The notes: generated by a model from the letters alone, not told the origin. DNA of 64,000 bases from Monarcha castaneiventris obscurior (GCA_026261815.1 JAMPIT010000848.1:3224001-3288000), one strand, 5' to 3'. Shown: positions 45,781 through 58,900, counted from the first letter of the stretch. Program-made: numbers and translations.

Positions 45781-46620
45781 CACACCACAAAATTCCCCTC
45801 CCCTGGTGAAATCCCAGGCCATGAACCCTTTGGCAGCCCCTGAGCTCCACCACTTCATCCTCGATGCTTGTGACCCGTGCACAGCGGGTCACCCATGGAC
45901 AGGGAGGGAGGTGGGTGCCCTGGAGTGCTTCTGCCGTGCCCATTGTCCTTGGCAGCAGCCCCTGGGCTGGGTGATGAAAGCCTTGCATTGCAGCTGGACT
46001 TGGGTCGAGTTCAATCCGCTCAGCCCCGTGTCCCGCGGCGCTGTGACGTTGCAGTGACACGAAGTGAGGACACACGAGTGATATGGAAACGAGAGGTGGG
46101 CGTGAGGAGGGTTTGGAACAGCAATTCTTTCTTTTGTCTCTGGAAATGTGACTGTTCTGGAGGCACTTATTTCCAAGACAGAAGTAGGGATCCGAGGTAT
46201 AACCTTTTCCTTTCTCTCAGGGGAGTCTCAAGAGGTGACTTTGATTTAGAGCTTGGCCAGCCTCCTCCTATTGAAAGTCCTTAAATAATCTGTGTTTCCT
46301 TCTTTTCTTAGCAGAAAACCTTCTTGTCTTTTAATATCCGATGAAGATGTTCAGGAAGCACAAATTCTGAAATTCCTCCCAGCCAGGAGCCTCCAGGATG
46401 AAAGCGTGGCTTGGAGTCTTGGGGCTGGAAATTACCCTCAGGGTTTACTTTGTTGCTTTGGGCTACCAAAGCCCAGAGCCTGGGCAATAATTCTGGGCAA
46501 TGTTTGTGAGGGCATGTGCATTGCCCGCTAATGGTCACAGTGAGGTTCAGGAACAGGACGCTGTTGTTGGGCTGGAGCATCTAAAACACCTCTCTGGATA
46601 ACCAGAGGCAAAACTGCTTC
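45781..46620. other. Unique tract with a small CpG cluster
   Basis: About 11 CpGs fall within roughly 110 bases at 46005-46110 (GGGTCGAGTTCAATCCGCTC, CCCGCGGCGCTGTGACGTTG). TGACGTTG is a CRE-like half word. Overlapping frames here are on both strands and unconvincing. Confidence 0.42.
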
Positions 46621-47189
46621 CACAGGAGTTCATTTTTTGCTTCATTTTCCCCCCTTTTCATGCTGCTTCCTGCTGGATTGGAGCACTGTGTCCCTTATCG
46701 CCCTTATCCATCCTCCTGGCGGGGCAGCAGGGAGGAGGTGAGCTGGGAGCTGTCAGGAGAGTGATGCACATGGGAGAAGGAGGGGCAGCTCGTGTTCCCA
46801 AGCCCCAGCGGTGGCTGACACAGCTGGGGAGAGGTTAAACTTTAACCAGCTGGGCTCAAACCCTTTCCAGGGCCAGCGAGTGCCTGCAGTGCCAAAGCAG
46901 AGCTTGAACAAGGAGGACACTGAGCTGCTGGATGGTGTGTGGGTGAGAACAAGAAGGAGATGCTTTTCCACATCTCTCCCCCTGTCCTGCTGGGACGTTG
47001 CCTGGTAGGACAGCAGGAGCCCCTGGGAGGGTTTCTGCCCCATCCTGCCTGCTTGGGTATGTCTTGCTGCAGAGCTTCCTTGGAGAATGGCTTTGTCCCC
47101 AGGTCATTTCTCTCCCTCCTGTCTCTGGAAGCTGCAGGACCCTGATGAATGACTCCCATATCCTGATCAAAAAGTCTCCCTAACAGTTT
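46621..47189. other. Unique non-coding tract
   Basis: I see no gene. Several frames at 46753-47183 overlap in different phases on both strands, as expected for GC-moderate non-coding DNA. Confidence 0.5.
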
Positions 47190-47480
47190 TAGTGTGTTTG
47201 TGTCCCCCTAGTTAAGATAAATTAGACAGGCTAATGAGACCGATTAGTCTTTAGCTGCGACCCTTGGCCTCTGGGATGTACTTTGAGCTAATAGAGAGAA
47301 TGGGGATTATAGGCTGTGATAATGTGCTTGTGTTGGCCTTTTAAAGGAAAACACATTTATTGCTACTTAGAGGAAATTGATCTAACGGTGCTGGAAGTAT
47401 TTCTATGGACTGAATATGGAATTTTTATTAAGTAGGTGATTCAGGTTCATCCAAGATTGCCACATTGGAAATGGGGAGGA
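47190..47480. promoter_or_regulatory. Candidate enhancer-like block
   Basis: The block is low in open frames and rich in developmental-factor words: AGTTAAGATAAATTAGACAG, GGCTAATGAGACCGATTAGT, GAGCTAATAGAGAG, GGCTGTGATAATGTG and TTTTTATTAAGTAGG. The two ATTA-type cores around GACCG are partly inverted. Composition is balanced rather than simple. It is among the more element-like blocks by eye. Confidence 0.28.
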
Positions 47481-50105
47481 GATAATTTTAGGAAGATTCC
47501 ACCTGCTGGCTGCCTCTCCAACCGATAACAAGTTTCACTCATCCCAACCATGATCTGCTGCTCTGCATGTCAGCTGTGGAGCTCTAGAAACTTGGACTGC
47601 CATCCCCAGGTCTCCTGGCTCAGGTCCAAGCTAACAAATCATCAAAGACAACCAGTTGTGTTCGCATGTTTACTGAGGGTTCAACTATTTGATTCCCTTC
47701 TCAATCTGCAAAGCCAAATGGTTCCCTGAGTTACTGGGATCCTGAGGCAAACAATGAACCATCACACAGCCGGTTCAGAGCACAGCAGGGTGTTCAGGGG
47801 CCCAATCCAGCCCTAAGGATAAGGTTTGATTCCATAGCCTAAAGCCTCACATTTTCTGCTTCACGCACAATAGGAGCAGTTGTGTTCCTGAAAGTTTTCT
47901 CTGATAATATCAGCTGGACTTATAAAAAATACTCATTCTTCCTGCAAGCCCTTATGGGCTCCTGCTCTGGGTGGGTCTGTCCCTCCCTCCCAGTATATTT
48001 GGAGGGTTTAGCTGGTTTCCAGCAAGCTTTGACCAAGTACTGCTCCCACATCCCCTCTGACAAGTCCCCAGGTTTGGGTTGGGGTGGGTGAAATTGTAAA
48101 ACACTTTGTGCATCCTCACTGGGGTGGATGCAAAATGCTGCTGCACCACCCCAGTGGTGTTCTGCCTCCGCTTGGTCCAGGTGCAAATGGCAGTGGGAAC
48201 AGCAGGGAAACCAAGGCAAGGCCAACCCAAACATCACATCTCACCGGGCCTGGGGAGAGCAGGTCTGAAAATCTTCTTACAGAGGAGGTGCCCAGATGAG
48301 CTGCACTGTAGCCAATGCCAGCCTGGGCTCCCAGCAGTAATGCCCTGCTTGCTTTCCATCTGGACCACAGCTGATTTTTGTAAAAGCTGTTTGACCTTAC
48401 TCACATCTCACATCCACCCTCCATTTGCTGATCTCGGCTGAGCTGGTTGCCTGGTTTTCCAAAGCTTCGTCTCTCAGTCACTGGAAGGTGTTCTCTGTCC
48501 CTCTGACTCTACAAGGAACCAAAGGGGATTAGGTGTGCAAACCCCTGGGCAGTCTCCTGCCACATCTGATGTCCTGATATTTTTTCTCCATTTCAATGGA
48601 GCAGTGACTGAGCACCTGTTCTATAAAGCTCAGCAGCCCAACGTGCACTTCCGTTCATGTAAAATCACAAAAGGGCTCTGGGCAAGTTGCATCTTGTAAC
48701 CGAATTGAACCCATGTGAAAAAATCTGATTTATTATATGCAGTGATATCCCCTCTGACATCACCTTGTCATTAATCAGGGTGATCCTTGACACTTTCCAT
48801 ATCCAAGCACCTTGCAGTAAATTGTCTTATCACTCTTTTACAGCCATCACAAGGAGATCTGACTCAGACAAGGTCAGTGTGGACCCATGGTACTGGGAGC
48901 ACTGGAGCTGTCACCCTCCCCACCTCTGCACCAGTCCCTCTTTGCTTAGAAGTGATACAGCTGATCAAAGGTTTCAGCCACAGCCCTGAAGTCCTGGAAG
49001 GGCTCTTCAGCAGCCACAAATCACTTTATAATGCTCTGTCACATGTGATAAGTCCTGTACTTTGCCACCTTTTCATGCACTGCTTTAGGATGCTGAGAAA
49101 CCAGAGAGCAGATGTAGGAGCAGATCCTCAGCAAGCACAACACCAGCTGAGATTTGGAGTGGAGCTCTGACCATTAACACCAGCGTTTCTGGTGCTGTCC
49201 AAATGAAACAGAAAGAGAAGCCAGCTTCCAAATGCAACTGTCTCAGTGGGGACAACACTGAGATTCCTCAAACAGGACTGAAAATCACAGCATCACAGCC
49301 CCTGGTTCTTGTCTCTGTTACAGACACCCAAAGAAAACGAGTCCTGCAAAGTGTTTTGAAGGTTTACATGGGAAAAAGAGCAGGAACAATATTTAGTACC
49401 AAATCTGTATTATTCCAGCTCTGATCCTGCCAGAATCCATTGGAAAATGGCTGCATGAACACCGAGCTGGGAAGGGCTGATCATGAATAAGGTTACCTGT
49501 GAAAGTGAGTTTCAAGGAGCAAGCCTGTGAGCAGATTAGCCAGAGTATTTTAAGTGGAAACACTCTTGTCTTTAACTAAGACTGTTCCTTTTGCCCCTAA
49601 AATGCGGACTTTTATATTTGGGTCAAAATTTATGGCAAGTTTTAGCAACTTTTACTAAACGAGTGCTGTTATTTACTGAAATCCAGACTGTGGTAAATGT
49701 GCTTGGTGTCCCTACTGTTTAAATTCAAGGGGAGCTTTCCAGATTCTTCCTCCCTGGTGACTTGCTCCTGTGTCTAAAGGTCTCTACTACCTTTATTTTA
49801 ACCTGAGATTTGTCAAGGCAAGAACAGAACCTTCATAACATCTGCCATTCAGATGATGGCAGGCAAAGAATAGCCTCCAGCTGCCAGTAAATCAAATGGA
49901 GTTGCACCAGGGTTGACGTTGCTTGAAATTCTTGCATCAGTGCTCAAGAGCCAGACAGGAAAAAAAAGGCAAAAAAGGAGCTGGGGAATGAGAGGAGAAA
50001 AGATGTGCTGTTGATCTGAGGGAGGACAGGTCACTTCCCTGCTCCTCACTGGCAGGACAGATCTAGAGGCTATTTTGGGGTGAAATGAAGAAGAATACTT
50101 ATTTT
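47481..50105. other. Unique non-coding tract
   Basis: I recognise no gene or dispersed repeat. A short patch at about 48720-48810 (GATTTATTATATGCAGTGAT, GTCATTAATCAGGGTG) and an AT-rich one near 49550-49700 are weak regulatory candidates. The frames at 48084-48441 and 48765-49170 lack recognisable similarity. Confidence 0.45.
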
Positions 50106-50498
50106 TCATAGAATCATAGAATGGTTGGAAACGACCTCAAAGCTCGTCTTGTTCCAGCCCCCGTTATGGGCAGGGACACTTTTCACTATCCCAGGGTGCT
50201 CCAAGCCCTGTCCAGCCTGGCCTTGGACACATCCAGGGGCAACCACAGCTTCTCTGGGCACCCTGTGCCAGGGCCTCCCCACCCTCACAGGGAAGAATTT
50301 CTCCCTGATATCCCATCTAAACCTGCCCTCTGTCAGTTTGAAGTCACTGCCCCTTGTTCTGTCACTCCATGTCGTTGTCCAAAGTCCCTCTCCGGCTCTC
50401 TTGGAGCCCCTTTAGGCACTGGAAGGGGCTCTAAGGTCTCTCTGGAGCCTTCTCTTCTCCAGGCTGAACAATCCCAACTCTCTCATCCTGTCTCCAGC
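50106..50498 (-). repeat. CR1 LINE 3' fragment, antisense (longest copy)
   Basis: It starts TCATAGAATCATAGAATGG and continues with GGGCAGGGACACTTTTCACT, CCTGTCCAGCCTGGCCTTGG, GGGAAGAATTTCTCCCTGAT, CTGCCCCTTGTTCTGTCACT and TTCTCCAGGCTGAACAATCC, ending near 50498. This is the reverse complement of about 390 bp of CR1 3' sequence and the best-preserved copy in the window. Two open frames cross it and are artefacts of the repeat. Confidence 0.96.
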
Positions 50499-52965
50499 TT
50501 TTTGACTGCTGTTTCACTCTAAGCATGGCGTGAAAGGCAATGGAAGCCCAGCAGCCTCCCCACCAGCAGAAGGTTCCCTTTAGGAGCCATTTTCAGTTGT
50601 GCACATTCAAATTCACTGCACTTTATTAATGACTGGAGAAAGAAATGGCCAAATCCACATAAATAAATAAAACTGAACAGCTGCCATGACGTGCACTAAT
50701 TTGGGTGGTTCTGTGTTGTTGTCTCTCTGTGTACAGTTACTGGAGTGAAAAGGAGATATTTTAAGTCAGAAACTGAGTGTCTATGGCAGACAATGTGGGT
50801 ACAGGGAAGTGCAAAGCTCTCTGATAAGGGGCTGGGGGAGAAAAAGCCATCATCTGAAAAGATGAATATTTGAAAATGCCAACTGCTACAGCTACTGCAG
50901 GCTTATTTACCAGCACTCTGTGCCCGGCTGGAATCGATCTGTGGGGATAGGTCTGCTGAAAGGAAACAAAAACAAATGGGGCTTCTGCTTCTGGGATGAC
51001 ACTGCTCAGTCGTCAGGAACAACTGGCTGTGTCTCCCCTTGGCCAGGGGCAGCAGGAGATGCTGTTAAGCACAGACCCAGAGCATGTTCTTATGTGTCCA
51101 TAAGAAGCGAAATGCCTGTGTGGCACAAGGGCTTAGGAGAAAATGTGTGGCATTTCACTGGGATTCCTGGTGCAGGAAATAAAAGAATGTTAATTGTGGA
51201 GAACTGATTTATTCAGCATAAAGCCACACAGGGAATCTGAGTTTTTGGAGTCTGAGAGCAGAAAGCACTGACAAGATAGTTTAGAAATAAACTTAATGAA
51301 TTTATTTTGCTCTCCCATGAACCTGTCATTTGTGCCTTCAGGTACCAAATTATACTTTCCCCTCATCACTGTTCCTGTTCCATAGGTGGGGAAACTACAC
51401 AAAGAAGAGCAGTATCTCTGCAGAAGGACTCTGCACTTGTTCAAGATTTCATCAGCACATGAAGGCAGAACAAGAGCAGCCTAGAGGTGTTTTTACTGAC
51501 ATACCTGTTCCTGTCCAAGTTTGTTTTACTCCTTTAAACTGTCCCAATTTTAAGGCAGAATGGTCAGAAACCAGACCCAAGGCACTTCTGTAATTGGCAG
51601 TTTGTTGTATTAAGGTGCTGCTACCAACACACAGTTTTTTCCTATGGAATTAATCACTAATGTAAGGGATGTACAGGGTTATACTGGTGTAACTGTGCTA
51701 ATACTGGGGAGGGCCACAGTGAAAAAAAAAAAAGAATAAAAAATCTTCCTTCTGAAAACTCATTAGCAAAGAGCTCCAACCTGAACCCAGGATCTGAGCC
51801 TGGAATGAAGACTGGGGTGACACTGAAAGGTCACTGTGGAGAGTCCTGGCTGTGAGCTGAGCTGAGCTGAGCTGAGCTTTGGCTTTGAGCAAGGATGTAG
51901 CCAAGAGTAATTCTGGCATCCTAAGGCCTCAAGTAATTCCCACTTGTGTTTGCTTGTATTTTTACTGGCTGTCTTTTCCACTTCTGCCTCTCGGATTACT
52001 AGGGCTGGTGACAAGGAAATATGGGAACAGCCACCCAATCAAATTAAAAAACATTAGAAAGGTCAAGCGCATACAGGTTGCTTTCACACCATGAGTGGGA
52101 ATCAGATTTCCTGGTATCTCAGTAAAAGTGCCAGATAGTGTTAACCAGATAAGGAAATGGGAGCTTGTAAGTCTAAAACCAGGAGTAATTTGCCAGGGGA
52201 TCTCTTTTCAAGGAAAAGTGTGTGGCGGTTAGATTTCTTTGACATTTCTACACTGTGGATGAAAACAGCCTGACTGTGCTTTTGTGTCTTTCCCTGCCCA
52301 GTGTGGCCCTGGTACCACAGGCAGGAGAGTTTCTGCAGAACTGCTGATGCTGTAGGAAGTTGGGAGAGGAACAGTAAATTAGTTCAATATTTTTCCTTGA
52401 AAAATATTGCTTGGAAATACCTTTATCTGGGAGGGAATCAAGATGCTGAAGCCTCATCTCTCAACTGAAGCCCTGACAGAGGCCACCTTGACACATAACT
52501 AAATCTCCAGCATCCTGTAGATATAATGTCCATATAGTTTTGTACTTAGACTTTCCCTTTTTGGGAAAAGGGGTGGTAAAGAAGTTCTAGGTGTTGTAAC
52601 TACCACAACTACCCAAAGAAAACTTCACAGAGCAGCATGTCCTTAGCAGACAGACCTTCTCCTCTTGAAGCACCACCTAGGGAAACTTTTTAACATGGAT
52701 TTTTGGAGACACAATTGGAAGTTTAGACATTTTAAGGTATAGACATCCTGGGAGAGTTCTGCTACCGGATAAGACCAACTTTGTTTTTGCTTGACCAGAT
52801 GGGCAGCAACCCATCAGTGGGAAACATCCAGTTCTACTTTTCTTGGTCACTTGTTTTAGATTTGTAATGACCGTGAGCTGTTTCTCAAAGGTCTTGCTTC
52901 CATTTTATCCCGGGATCAGTGGTTCATTCAGGATTTTGAAGACTGTTGCACAGGAACAACCTTCA
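50499..52965. other. Unique non-coding tract
   Basis: I see no gene. It includes an A-rich run at 51722-51745 and a GAGCT pentamer repeat at 51854-51878. The rest is mixed unique DNA. Confidence 0.5.
51854..51878. repeat. (GAGCT)5 microsatellite
   Basis: Five perfect tandem copies of the pentamer GAGCT. It is short and probably polymorphic. Confidence 0.9.
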
Positions 52966-53440
52966 TTTTTGAAGACAGCAGCTCCTGAAATAATGAGTAA
53001 ATAAACCCTGTCACCTTGACAGGCTAACATTTCCATCTCCCCCTTCATTATTTATTTATGTATGGTTCCTGAAACCTATTTCCCAAATTCTCCACCCTCA
53101 CCCTCCTCCCCCTACTTTGTTTTAATGAATTGAGGATTGAATTCTAGAGCACACGCTTGAGTCAGAGATGATAAAGCACCCAGTCTTTTGGCAGTCCTTT
53201 AAATGCTACAGTGGCTCCCAAAGAGTTAATTCATTATGGTCCATTGTCCAGCCAACTTTATAGCTAGCAGCAGATTGGAGCCAACTTGAAATGCTGAAGT
53301 GGGAATGAAAAATGAGCAGAGCCTTGGTGTGCATTAAATATTTAATATTCTCTCAGTGGGAGGTGTCAGGAAAAGGACCATATAATAAATACTACAAGAG
53401 ACAATTCCATCACTGAACTCGTCTGTTAATGACCTCATTT
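52966..53440. promoter_or_regulatory. Candidate regulatory tract with TGIF/MEIS-type inverted sites
   Basis: A perfect inverted repeat CCTGTCA (53007-53013) / TGACAGG (53017-53023) with a 3-base spacer gives two head-to-head TGACAG words of the type bound by TALE homeodomain factors (MEIS/TGIF). Further right are AGAGTTAATTCATTATGG and the 14-bp palindrome ATTAAATATTTAAT (53333-53346). The span from 53130 to 53380 is repeat-free and balanced in composition. Confidence 0.28.
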
Positions 53441-56400
53441 GCTTTGACAGAAACATTACAGATGCAGCCTCTTCACTTCTGTGGCCCTAATAAGCAGCCA
53501 CATTCCAGTTGGAAAGCAAATTCCTGCTTCTGCAACGCGGAGGAGTGGGTTGGAGCTGTGATTGTCTCCTTCTCCCTCTCTGTCCCCCCCACTCCACATA
53601 TCTGGGGCATTTAGAAAGAATTTTGTATGGCATGAAAGGTATTTGTGGCAGCTGTGTGATTTTGGTGGGAAAACCGACAATTTTGTCAAATTACCTGGAA
53701 AACATGAACTTAAGAAAATGTTCCCTTTCCTTAGAGGAGAAAAGTGTCTCCCATCTCCTGCCTTAGAATCACCAGCTTGTAAATTGTGGGAGCTTGACAG
53801 CAGAATTGAGGACATGGTGGTGACAACCTCCAGTTTAATTCCCTGAAGACTCCTTCTGCCAGCAATGAAAGGATCCTCAGGAGGATCCATCCAGATGCCT
53901 CCTGGTGAGTGTTTCCCACTTCAGCAGACATAGAGATCTTGGATCCCATTGCATTCCTGGACCACACGTTGTCCAGATCACAGAGTTTTCTCTGCAGTGC
54001 TGTGACCTGCAGCACTGCTGGTCCCACAGAGGGATGTTCTGCCTGAGCCCTGGTATTACAGGGGCTTTGGCTTCAAACCGAGTGTGAGCAGCATGTTTTC
54101 TCTCTTCCACTATTTATGTTTGAAAGGTCTTCAAAAGCATCCCTGCTCTGGTGGCTGGAAGCCAGCTCTACATGTATTCATATCCAGTTCCTGTGGAGTT
54201 GATCTTTGCCAGGTTTCCCCTTCAACTTAATGAATTCTTTTCCCGCCTGGGCAGATAGATCCTGGGATGTTTGTATCACTTCTCAGTCTCTTTTCTTTAA
54301 TCCTGGTTGAGCAAATCAACCTCTTTGTGTTTGTCTAGAAACGTTCCTGATGGCCCTCAGCATCCCAGTAAACTTTTCTTCATCTGTCCCTGCTTCAGTT
54401 TCTCTTCTTGAATAGCAATAATTGACAAGGTTTGAAATGCTCTGTAAAATGATGCACATTCCAGTTTTTGTCTAATGGGAATTCCTCTCATTCAGCCCCT
54501 GCATTACCCTGTAGGGCGAGCTTGAGAGCCCAGTTCTCTCTTTCACAGACAACTGCTGGGTTAAATTTGAAGCTCTCACTATTAGTAGTCCTGGAATCCA
54601 CCCAAATTCTAACACATTTCCTTTTCTTCTTACTGCAGAGTAAAATCATGTTGAATTTCTCTGAACTTCTCATTTACCTCTAGTACTAACTTATTATCTC
54701 CTCCAAACTTTCTTCTAAGGCCTTGCATGACTGCAAAACTTCAGCAATTTTCCTATATTTGCCTAGGCTCTTTTATTTCTTCTCTTTTAAAAAAATATAC
54801 TCAATTTGCTCAGAGAACTATAGTAGTTTTTGTAGGACCTTATGTGTAGTAGGCAAAAACTCATATTGTAAAAATGAAGAGTAGAAATAGCTATTTGTCT
54901 TCTGCTCAGGTGCATACTGGGAGGCTCAGACTCTGCTTTGAACATCTGGGGGTGACAATACTCTTCCCCTCTGTTTTAAACCAGCAGTTTTCTGCCTTGA
55001 AGTGAAACTTGAATATAAGCACACTAAAAATTGTGAAGATGATGAGATTGTGACAGGGGCCTGGGGACTTTATAGTCCTAGAGGCCTGGACAGCTAGCTG
55101 GTAGGGTAGGACTCCAAAGTCCAAGCTCAAATGTCAGCATCTTTGATTAGCATCTGCTTTTTGGGATGGATTATAACCTTGTCATCTTCCTCCTTCCCTA
55201 ACACTGCCTGAAGTGAGGCCAGTGATGCAGGAATAGATGTCCATTTTGCTCCCTGCTGGGACCTGGGTGGAAGAGGCCATTTGCTGTGCATGGCATGGGA
55301 TAAGAGGAGGTTTGGCAGAGTGAAGGATGAGGCTCCTTCCGCTGCTGCTGCCTACACGGACTGTGGGGCTGTGTTTCAGGAGGGTGCAGGGGGAGGATGC
55401 TGAAAGCAAACCAGCTCACTGCAGGCTCCAGGAAGAAACGAGAGCAGGAATGGAAATAAAAGGCTGGTCAGAAACGGTGAGGGAATGTGGCTCCCGCTCA
55501 GTCTGGCTCTGTGTAGGCTGCCGTCAGATGCCACACATTCTGCGCATTGCAACAAGGCAGTTGTTTGTAGCGCTGGATCCGTGCAGCAGGGAGATAAGGT
55601 TCTGCCTTTGTATCAGAAGCAGCTGCAAAGGGGCAAAAAGGTCTTAGAACAAGAAATTAGTTCATTTGAATTCTCCCTCTCTCTCTCTTTTCCTTCTTCA
55701 AGCCAGACAGAAACAGCCTCTCCCTCCTCTCGTACCATGCGGGCGTTGGTGGTACCAGCAGGAATTGGTCTCTCTGCCTCTGGAGACTGTGCAGGGTGGG
55801 TGCCTGGCTGGGGTTCTCTCCCAGAGGACTTGGCCCCAGGCCTGGGCTCACAGAGCAGGCAGTGGGGTTGCCCACAGAGGAGAGCTCCTGGCTGTGAAGG
55901 TGTGGGGGTAGCACAGACCCACCATTCGCAGCCAGGGCTGGAGCTGCTGATGCTGCTGGGCTGTGGTTGAACAAGTCCATGGCTACAGCAGTAAGACAAT
56001 AACAGGCTAGAGAAAGCTCTAAGATGGCACAAATCATCCATCCCATGTCCAGCATGGGGAGAAGGGGAAAATACCTGGACAATAAACTCTTAGGCTGTGC
56101 CATGTCACAGTCATAGGCTGGAGGCATTCAAATGAACCTGGGCAGGCAGCCTTGAGCATGACATAGCTACTGTCTGAGTGCTTGGCTCTGCAGCCTTAAT
56201 GATGTTCTTTTAATGTAGCTTTTAAAAGTGCATAATATAATATACATTATCTGTCCTGTCTGCCTTTTACAGCTTTAAAAAATGACTCAGGTATATGCTC
56301 TGACATATGGATCCATTCCACCCCAACACACAGACAGACACTCTGCCACCTTCCAGCACTTGCTGAAACACCTTGTAAGGTTTAGGTTTGCTCTTAAGTA

Positions 56401-57079
56401 ATTATCGCCTGTGCAGTAAAGAAATAACCCTTTTTGCCTTCAAAACTTTGCAGTAATAATCTCTTAGTCTTTGTTTCCCAGGAGTTAGGCTGTTCCCTGG
56501 CAGTTTTTCGGGAGTTCATTGCTGGCCACATAGGCTGGAAACCTGTGAGTAAATCTGGAGAGGGCTGCAGAAACCGCTCGATGCTGCTCCTGCCTGTGTG
56601 TGAGGGGTGTAAAAGGATGAAGCTCACCGTCCAGGTGGAAGGAGGAGGAGGATACAAGGCAGAGAGGAGATGAAATAGCCCTCAGAGCCCTGCCTGGCAC
56701 TCCAGAGATGTGTCCTCTCTACCCCAGCCTGATCTGCCCAGAAGTTACAGCCTTTGAGCTGGCAGTGCTGCTGCTGCTGCAGAGTGTGTGGCGGTCCCAG
56801 CCCTCCTGGCAATCTCAAGTCTCCCCAGGGCTGATTTAGAGAGGTCACCTGTCACTTGTGTAAAGGTCACCAGAGGTCTGTGCTGTGGACAGTCCCCACG
56901 TTCCTGGGATGTCACATAATCATTTTATTTTACGTTGCCTCGGCCCTGCCAGGGGAGGGGAGGAGGAGGGATGAGACTGCGAGGTCAGCAGCATCTTTAT
57001 GGATGGCAGAGTGAATGTGAGGTGAAAGGGATCGTTGCTTTTGCCTCCCCAATAAACCCCTTTTCTCTGCCTGAACGGA
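53441..57079. other. Unique non-coding tract
   Basis: I recognise no gene or dispersed repeat. Low-complexity patches are a (TC)n run near 55676-55692 and (CTG)5 near 56765-56781. The 161- and 156-codon frames at 55485-55970 (plus) and 55657-56127 (minus) overlap each other and match nothing I know. Confidence 0.48.
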
Positions 57080-57330
57080 AGCAGCGAGGAGCTGTTCGGC
57101 TAATTTATATTAATTCAACTCCATTAATGATGAGATATCATCTCTTCTCTCAGCAGGAGAACCATCAAAAGGATTTAATACTGAGCTGCTCTTCTGACAA
57201 CCCCATGTTACAGCCTGCAGCCACTCCATGGCTGGACTGAACCTTTCCCCAGCCACCACCAGCTTTTCCCAGGGCCTCATTAAGAAGGGCAGTCTCACAC
57301 TATTATAATTATTTTGGGGTGAGTCCTCAC
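57080..57330. promoter_or_regulatory. Candidate regulatory block
   Basis: Words such as CGGCTAATTTATATTAATTC, CTCCATTAATGATGAG and CACTATTATAATTATTTTGG flank a plainer middle. The evidence is motif density only. Confidence 0.2.
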
Positions 57331-58189
57331 ATGCCTTAGCACTGCTCAGGCACGGAGGAGCAGGAAAGCTCTGTGGGGAAGGAAGGACACGACACCTATG
57401 CCGTGTCTTTCCCAGGCTGCTGATGAACATGGGACGTTTCCAGTGCTATGAAGCCACAACCAGCATAAGTTACCATCTGCTCTCCTGGGCTGCTGCAGAG
57501 TAGAAAAATCCCGTTTTTTGGAGGCAGGAGTGGCTGGTGGCTGTGGGAGCCTCCTGCCCTGCTCCTGGGCAGCAGCAGCAGCCGTGTTTTGTGATGCAGA
57601 ACAGCACTGCCAGTTCCCCTCGGATGTAGAGAGTCCATTGCCCTCACCAGGAACATGCCAGAGGAACAAGCACTTGGACCATCAGAAAATTTGTTTCATG
57701 AAGCTCCATGAAGTCAGTTATCTGGGGTCTTTTGCTCATTCACCACGGGGATTCTGAAGGACAGACAGTCTGGCATCAGGCTGGTGTAAATCAGGTTGAT
57801 GTGTTAGGAGGGACTAAGATTCCCACTGGGATCAGGGGGTCTGGGGTATTGCACAGCAGAGAACAGCACTTCGGGGTCCCTGCAGAGAGGGGGAAACTGA
57901 GGCAGAGGTGGGGGCGGTTCGTGGCCCCTCAGTGTGGGGCAGCTCTGGGGCTCAGCCATCAGCCCTGGGACTGAACCATGAGCCAAAGCAAGGACCAGTG
58001 GTCAGTTTTGCCCCATGGAGGGCTGGACAGTGCCCTGGGGATGGCCATGGCAAGTCACAGTGGCTGGAGTGGCTTTCCAGTGGCCGCAGGGCCTGGATCC
58101 AGCAGGGCTGCAGAGGGGTCTCTTGTTCCCTCATCCATGTCCTGGCAGCAGGAGACAAGACTTCGTGCTAGTCATGTAATTTAATTTCT
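57331..58189. other. GC-moderate unique non-coding tract
   Basis: I see no gene. Frames in several phases on both strands (57346-58184) overlap extensively, which argues against any one being coding. Confidence 0.5.
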
Positions 58190-58900
58190 CTCTTTGCTTC
58201 TGGCTGATAGTATTAAACTCCTGGCCTCTGAAACACACATACAAATCTCTCTTTTTTTAAAAAAATATTTTTGTATTAACATATTTCCTTTTGAAACTGT
58301 GTGAGGCTTTTCTCAAAACTAATGGATTTTTTTTTCTCCCCTTGTCTGGGCCAAATGTATTCAAATCTTAACTCAGTTAAGTCAGAAGATTCCTATCGTC
58401 TCAGCAGGGAATCCCACCCTTTATTCCACAAATCAGCATCCTTTTTATTTGACTTTCTGATCTCCAAAGGAAAAGGGATGCTTTTTTTTTTAGAGGTTCT
58501 TTTTTTTTTAGTTTAACTCTGACGTTGATGTTGCAATGCTCTTTGATAGCCGAGAACACAAGGACTGACTTCAGGAGCAGCTGAAACTTCATCAGGAACC
58601 AAAATATAAGAAGAAGGGATTCAGAGTGGGAAATGGTAGAAAGTGATACTGTTGAAACAACCCTTTGAAATTTCCCAAATGATGTTTGATCTGTGAGTCC
58701 CTTAAAGCTGCTGCAATACCTTTAGTATCAAAATGATCTCTTTTTTATTAAGAGGGGGGGCAGGAAAGAGAGGTATTTTAATTTTTTTTAGTGACACTCG
58801 GAAGAAATAAGTTTAATTTTAACCTGTAATGGTTCCACCTGGAATTATTTCTTTTACATATGTTTATCTGGGATTTAGTAGGATTCTTTCATATTTTTTT
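58190..58900. other. AT-rich non-coding tract with homopolymer runs
   Basis: It includes T7A7 around 58252-58265, several T8-T10 runs near 58327, 58480 and 58500, and a G8 run near 58754. No gene or dispersed repeat is recognised. Confidence 0.5.

Noticed and set aside
50121..50522. Plus-strand frames at 50.1-50.5 kb
   Set aside because: They lie within antisense CR1 3' sequence, so openness comes from the repeat.
27344..53346. Perfect palindromes CCATTATAATGG and ATTAAATATTTAAT
   Set aside because: About sixteen 12-bp and four 14-bp palindromes are expected in 64 kb, so they are not significant alone.
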